Assembly (NCBI GenBank): GCA_013698395.1
Contig: JACCUZ010000171.1
Span: forward strand, 1 to 9,039
Origin: Sporichthyaceae bacterium
GTDB lineage: Bacteria > Actinomycetota > Actinomycetes > JACCUZ01
DNA: 9,039 bases
Direction: 5' to 3'
Under the pieces are notes generated by a model, which worked only from the letters and a program-made list of their open reading frames with translations, made no database searches and was not told the origin of the DNA. This document shows positions 8,500-9,039 of this stretch, in pieces. The first letter of the stretch is position 1. Each line of letters starts with the position of its first letter. The position numbers and the translations under genes were made by a program.

Positions 8500-8515
8500 C
8501 GTTTCCGCGGAAACG
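8500..8515. promoter_or_regulatory. 16-bp perfect palindrome, operator-like
   Basis: CGTTTCCGCGGAAACG equals its own reverse complement, with G-A and T-C pairs continuing after a two-base mismatch on each side. The T-tract/A-tract arms and the length are typical of operators for dimeric repressors such as TetR or LacI types. No regulator gene lies in this window. The nearest downstream gene on the - strand is DUF1918, 142 bases away. Confidence 0.4.
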
Positions 8516-8521
8516 CTCTGC

Positions 8522-8569
8522 GGTACGGGCCGCGGTACGGGCCGCGGTCCGGGGCGCGGTCCGGGCCGC
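8522..8569. repeat. Four tandem copies of a 12-bp GC-rich unit
   Basis: The units are GGTACGGGCCGC (8522-8533), the same again (8534-8545), GGTCCGGGGCGC (8546-8557) and GGTCCGGGCCGC (8558-8569). A fifth degenerate unit may follow (8570-8581). Units differ at two positions only, so they look like recent slippage duplication. The array starts seven bases after the 16-bp palindrome. Confidence 0.85.
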
Positions 8570-8618
8570 GATTCGCCCGCCCTGATCCTGGGACACAAAT
8601 GGGGCGGCAGGGGCAGAA

Positions 8619-8637
8619 GTGGCGACAACGTCGCCAC
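8619..8637 (-). terminator. 8-bp hairpin, possible terminator of the dienelactone hydrolase gene
   Basis: GTGGCGAC and GTCGCCAC pair perfectly around a 3-base loop. Reading on the - strand the stem is followed by TTCT, a weak T-tract, 57 bases after the hydrolase stop codon. An operator role is also possible because the element is nearly symmetric. Confidence 0.45.
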
Positions 8638-8661
8638 AGCAGGCCTCTGAAACCACAGATG

Positions 8662-8685
8662 TGTCCCGGGATGTCCGCCGGGACA
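8662..8685 (-). terminator. 8-bp hairpin just after the hydrolase stop codon
   Basis: TGTCCCGG (8662-8669) and CCGGGACA (8678-8685) form a perfect stem with an 8-base loop, beginning eight bases after the hydrolase stop. There is no T-tract. GGGACACA at 8590-8597 also pairs with TGTGTCCC at 8660-8667, so two alternative folds compete for the same arm. Confidence 0.4.
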
Positions 8686-8693
8686 GTCGAGCG

Positions 8694-9039
8694 TCAGCCA
8701 ACCCGGTCGAGAAACTCCCGCGAGCGCTGCACCACCAGAGCTGCCGCGTCCGCGTCGTACGACGGCAGCGAGCTGTCGGCGAACAGGTGCCGGTCGCCCG
8801 GGTAGACGAACAGCTCGGCCAGCTCGGACCCGACCGTCTCGACGAGCTCGCGGGCTGCGTCGATGTCGCCCTCCAGTGCGAAGAACGGGTCCTTGTCCAT
8901 GCCATGGATCTGCACCGGTACCCCGTCCGGCCACGGCCCGAGAGCCCACTCGCCCGTGATCGGCATGCAGGACTCGTACAGCAGCGCGCCGCGCGCGCCG
9001 GTCCGCCTCTGGGCGAACTCCTGCGCCACGCCGGCACCC
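8694..9039 (-). CDS. Dienelactone hydrolase family protein, C-terminal part (5' end outside window)
   Basis: The frame is open to the window edge and reads GAGVAQEFAQRRTGARGALL onward for about 115 residues to TGA at 8694. The downstream motifs VQIHGMDKDPFF, ELFVYPGDRHLF and ADSSLPSYDADAA match alpha/beta-hydrolases of the dienelactone hydrolase family. Asp in HGMDKDPFF and His in PGDRHLF are the likely acid and base of the triad. The nucleophile elbow would lie just beyond the edge, a few residues before GAGVAQ, so I cannot tell whether it is Cys or Ser. The substrate is unknown; most genomic members are not true dienelactone hydrolases. A GTG at 9029 is in frame but would cut the fold, so I treat the gene as partial. 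Two hairpins follow the stop. Confidence 0.85.
   Translation of the reverse strand, partial: GAGVAQEFAQRRTGARGALLYESCMPITGEWALGPWPDGVPVQIHGMDKDPFFALEGDIDAARELVETVGSELAELFVYPGDRHLFADSSLPSYDADAAALVVQRSREFLDRVG

Larger units (their letters stand above)
8359..8693. other. 335-bp non-coding spacer with dense dyads and tandem repeats
   Basis: Frames crossing this region have no recognisable protein family on either strand, and both flanking genes have well-defined ends here. It holds an 18-bp palindrome, a 16-bp palindrome, four 12-bp tandem units and two hairpins, listed separately. TAAACA on the - strand (plus 8384-8389) is a possible -10 for DUF1918, about 25 bases before its start codon. Confidence 0.6.

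Noticed and set aside
8296..8805. + strand open frame of 169 codons through the repeat region, with RYGPRYGPRSG repeats
   Set aside because: The repeat peptide is simply the 12-bp array translated; the frame runs antisense into DUF1918 and the hydrolase gene and has no ribosome binding site.

Overview
The window is very GC-rich with strong G/C bias at third codon positions. Its gene content is typical of Actinomycetota: a DUF5130 protein, a Streptomyces/Mycobacterium-type aminopeptidase N, a ribose-5-phosphate isomerase B with the mycobacterial catalytic Glu, an Eis-type acetyltransferase, DUF427 and DUF1918. The remnant of a mycothiol-linked DsbA-family protein also fits. I cannot name the genus. 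No mobile element, CRISPR array, rRNA or tRNA is visible, and this reads as chromosomal housekeeping sequence rather than a new defence or biosynthetic system.

Layout. (1) 1-102 is the tail of an unidentified + strand gene. (2) 115-862 is a coupled + strand pair: a small signal/membrane protein and a DUF5130 (TPM-like) protein whose real start is probably GTG 470. (3) 872-3433 is pepN on the - strand, converging on that pair with a 9-bp gap. (4) 3434-3868 looks empty but carries, at about 3546-3725, fragments in all three + frames of a mycothiol-dependent DsbA-family reductase (Rv2466c type), the gene that lies between pepN and rpiB in mycobacteria. I read it as a decayed pseudogene. (5) 3869-4351 is rpiB (+), converging on an Eis-like acetyltransferase (4360-5607, -) with an 8-bp gap. 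(6) 5608-5720 is a divergent promoter region. (7) 5721-6833 is a membrane-anchored PP2C/SpoIIE-type phosphatase, followed by a ferritin-like protein (6863-7315), both +. (8) 7331-8358 on the - strand is DUF1918 followed by a two-domain DUF427 protein broken by one extra base at 7954/7955. (9) 8359-8693 is a non-coding stretch dense in perfect dyads and a 12-bp tandem repeat. (10) 8694-9039 is the C-terminal part of a dienelactone hydrolase family protein (-).

The genes do not form one pathway. PepN serves peptide turnover, RpiB the pentose phosphate pathway, the PP2C protein probably signalling, and the ferritin-like protein perhaps metal or oxidative-stress handling. The most useful observations are two broken genes (the DsbA remnant and DUF427), a recurring TAnnnT-N6/7-start arrangement that suggests several leaderless mRNAs and corrects two or three starts, and the dyad-rich spacer at 8359-8693.
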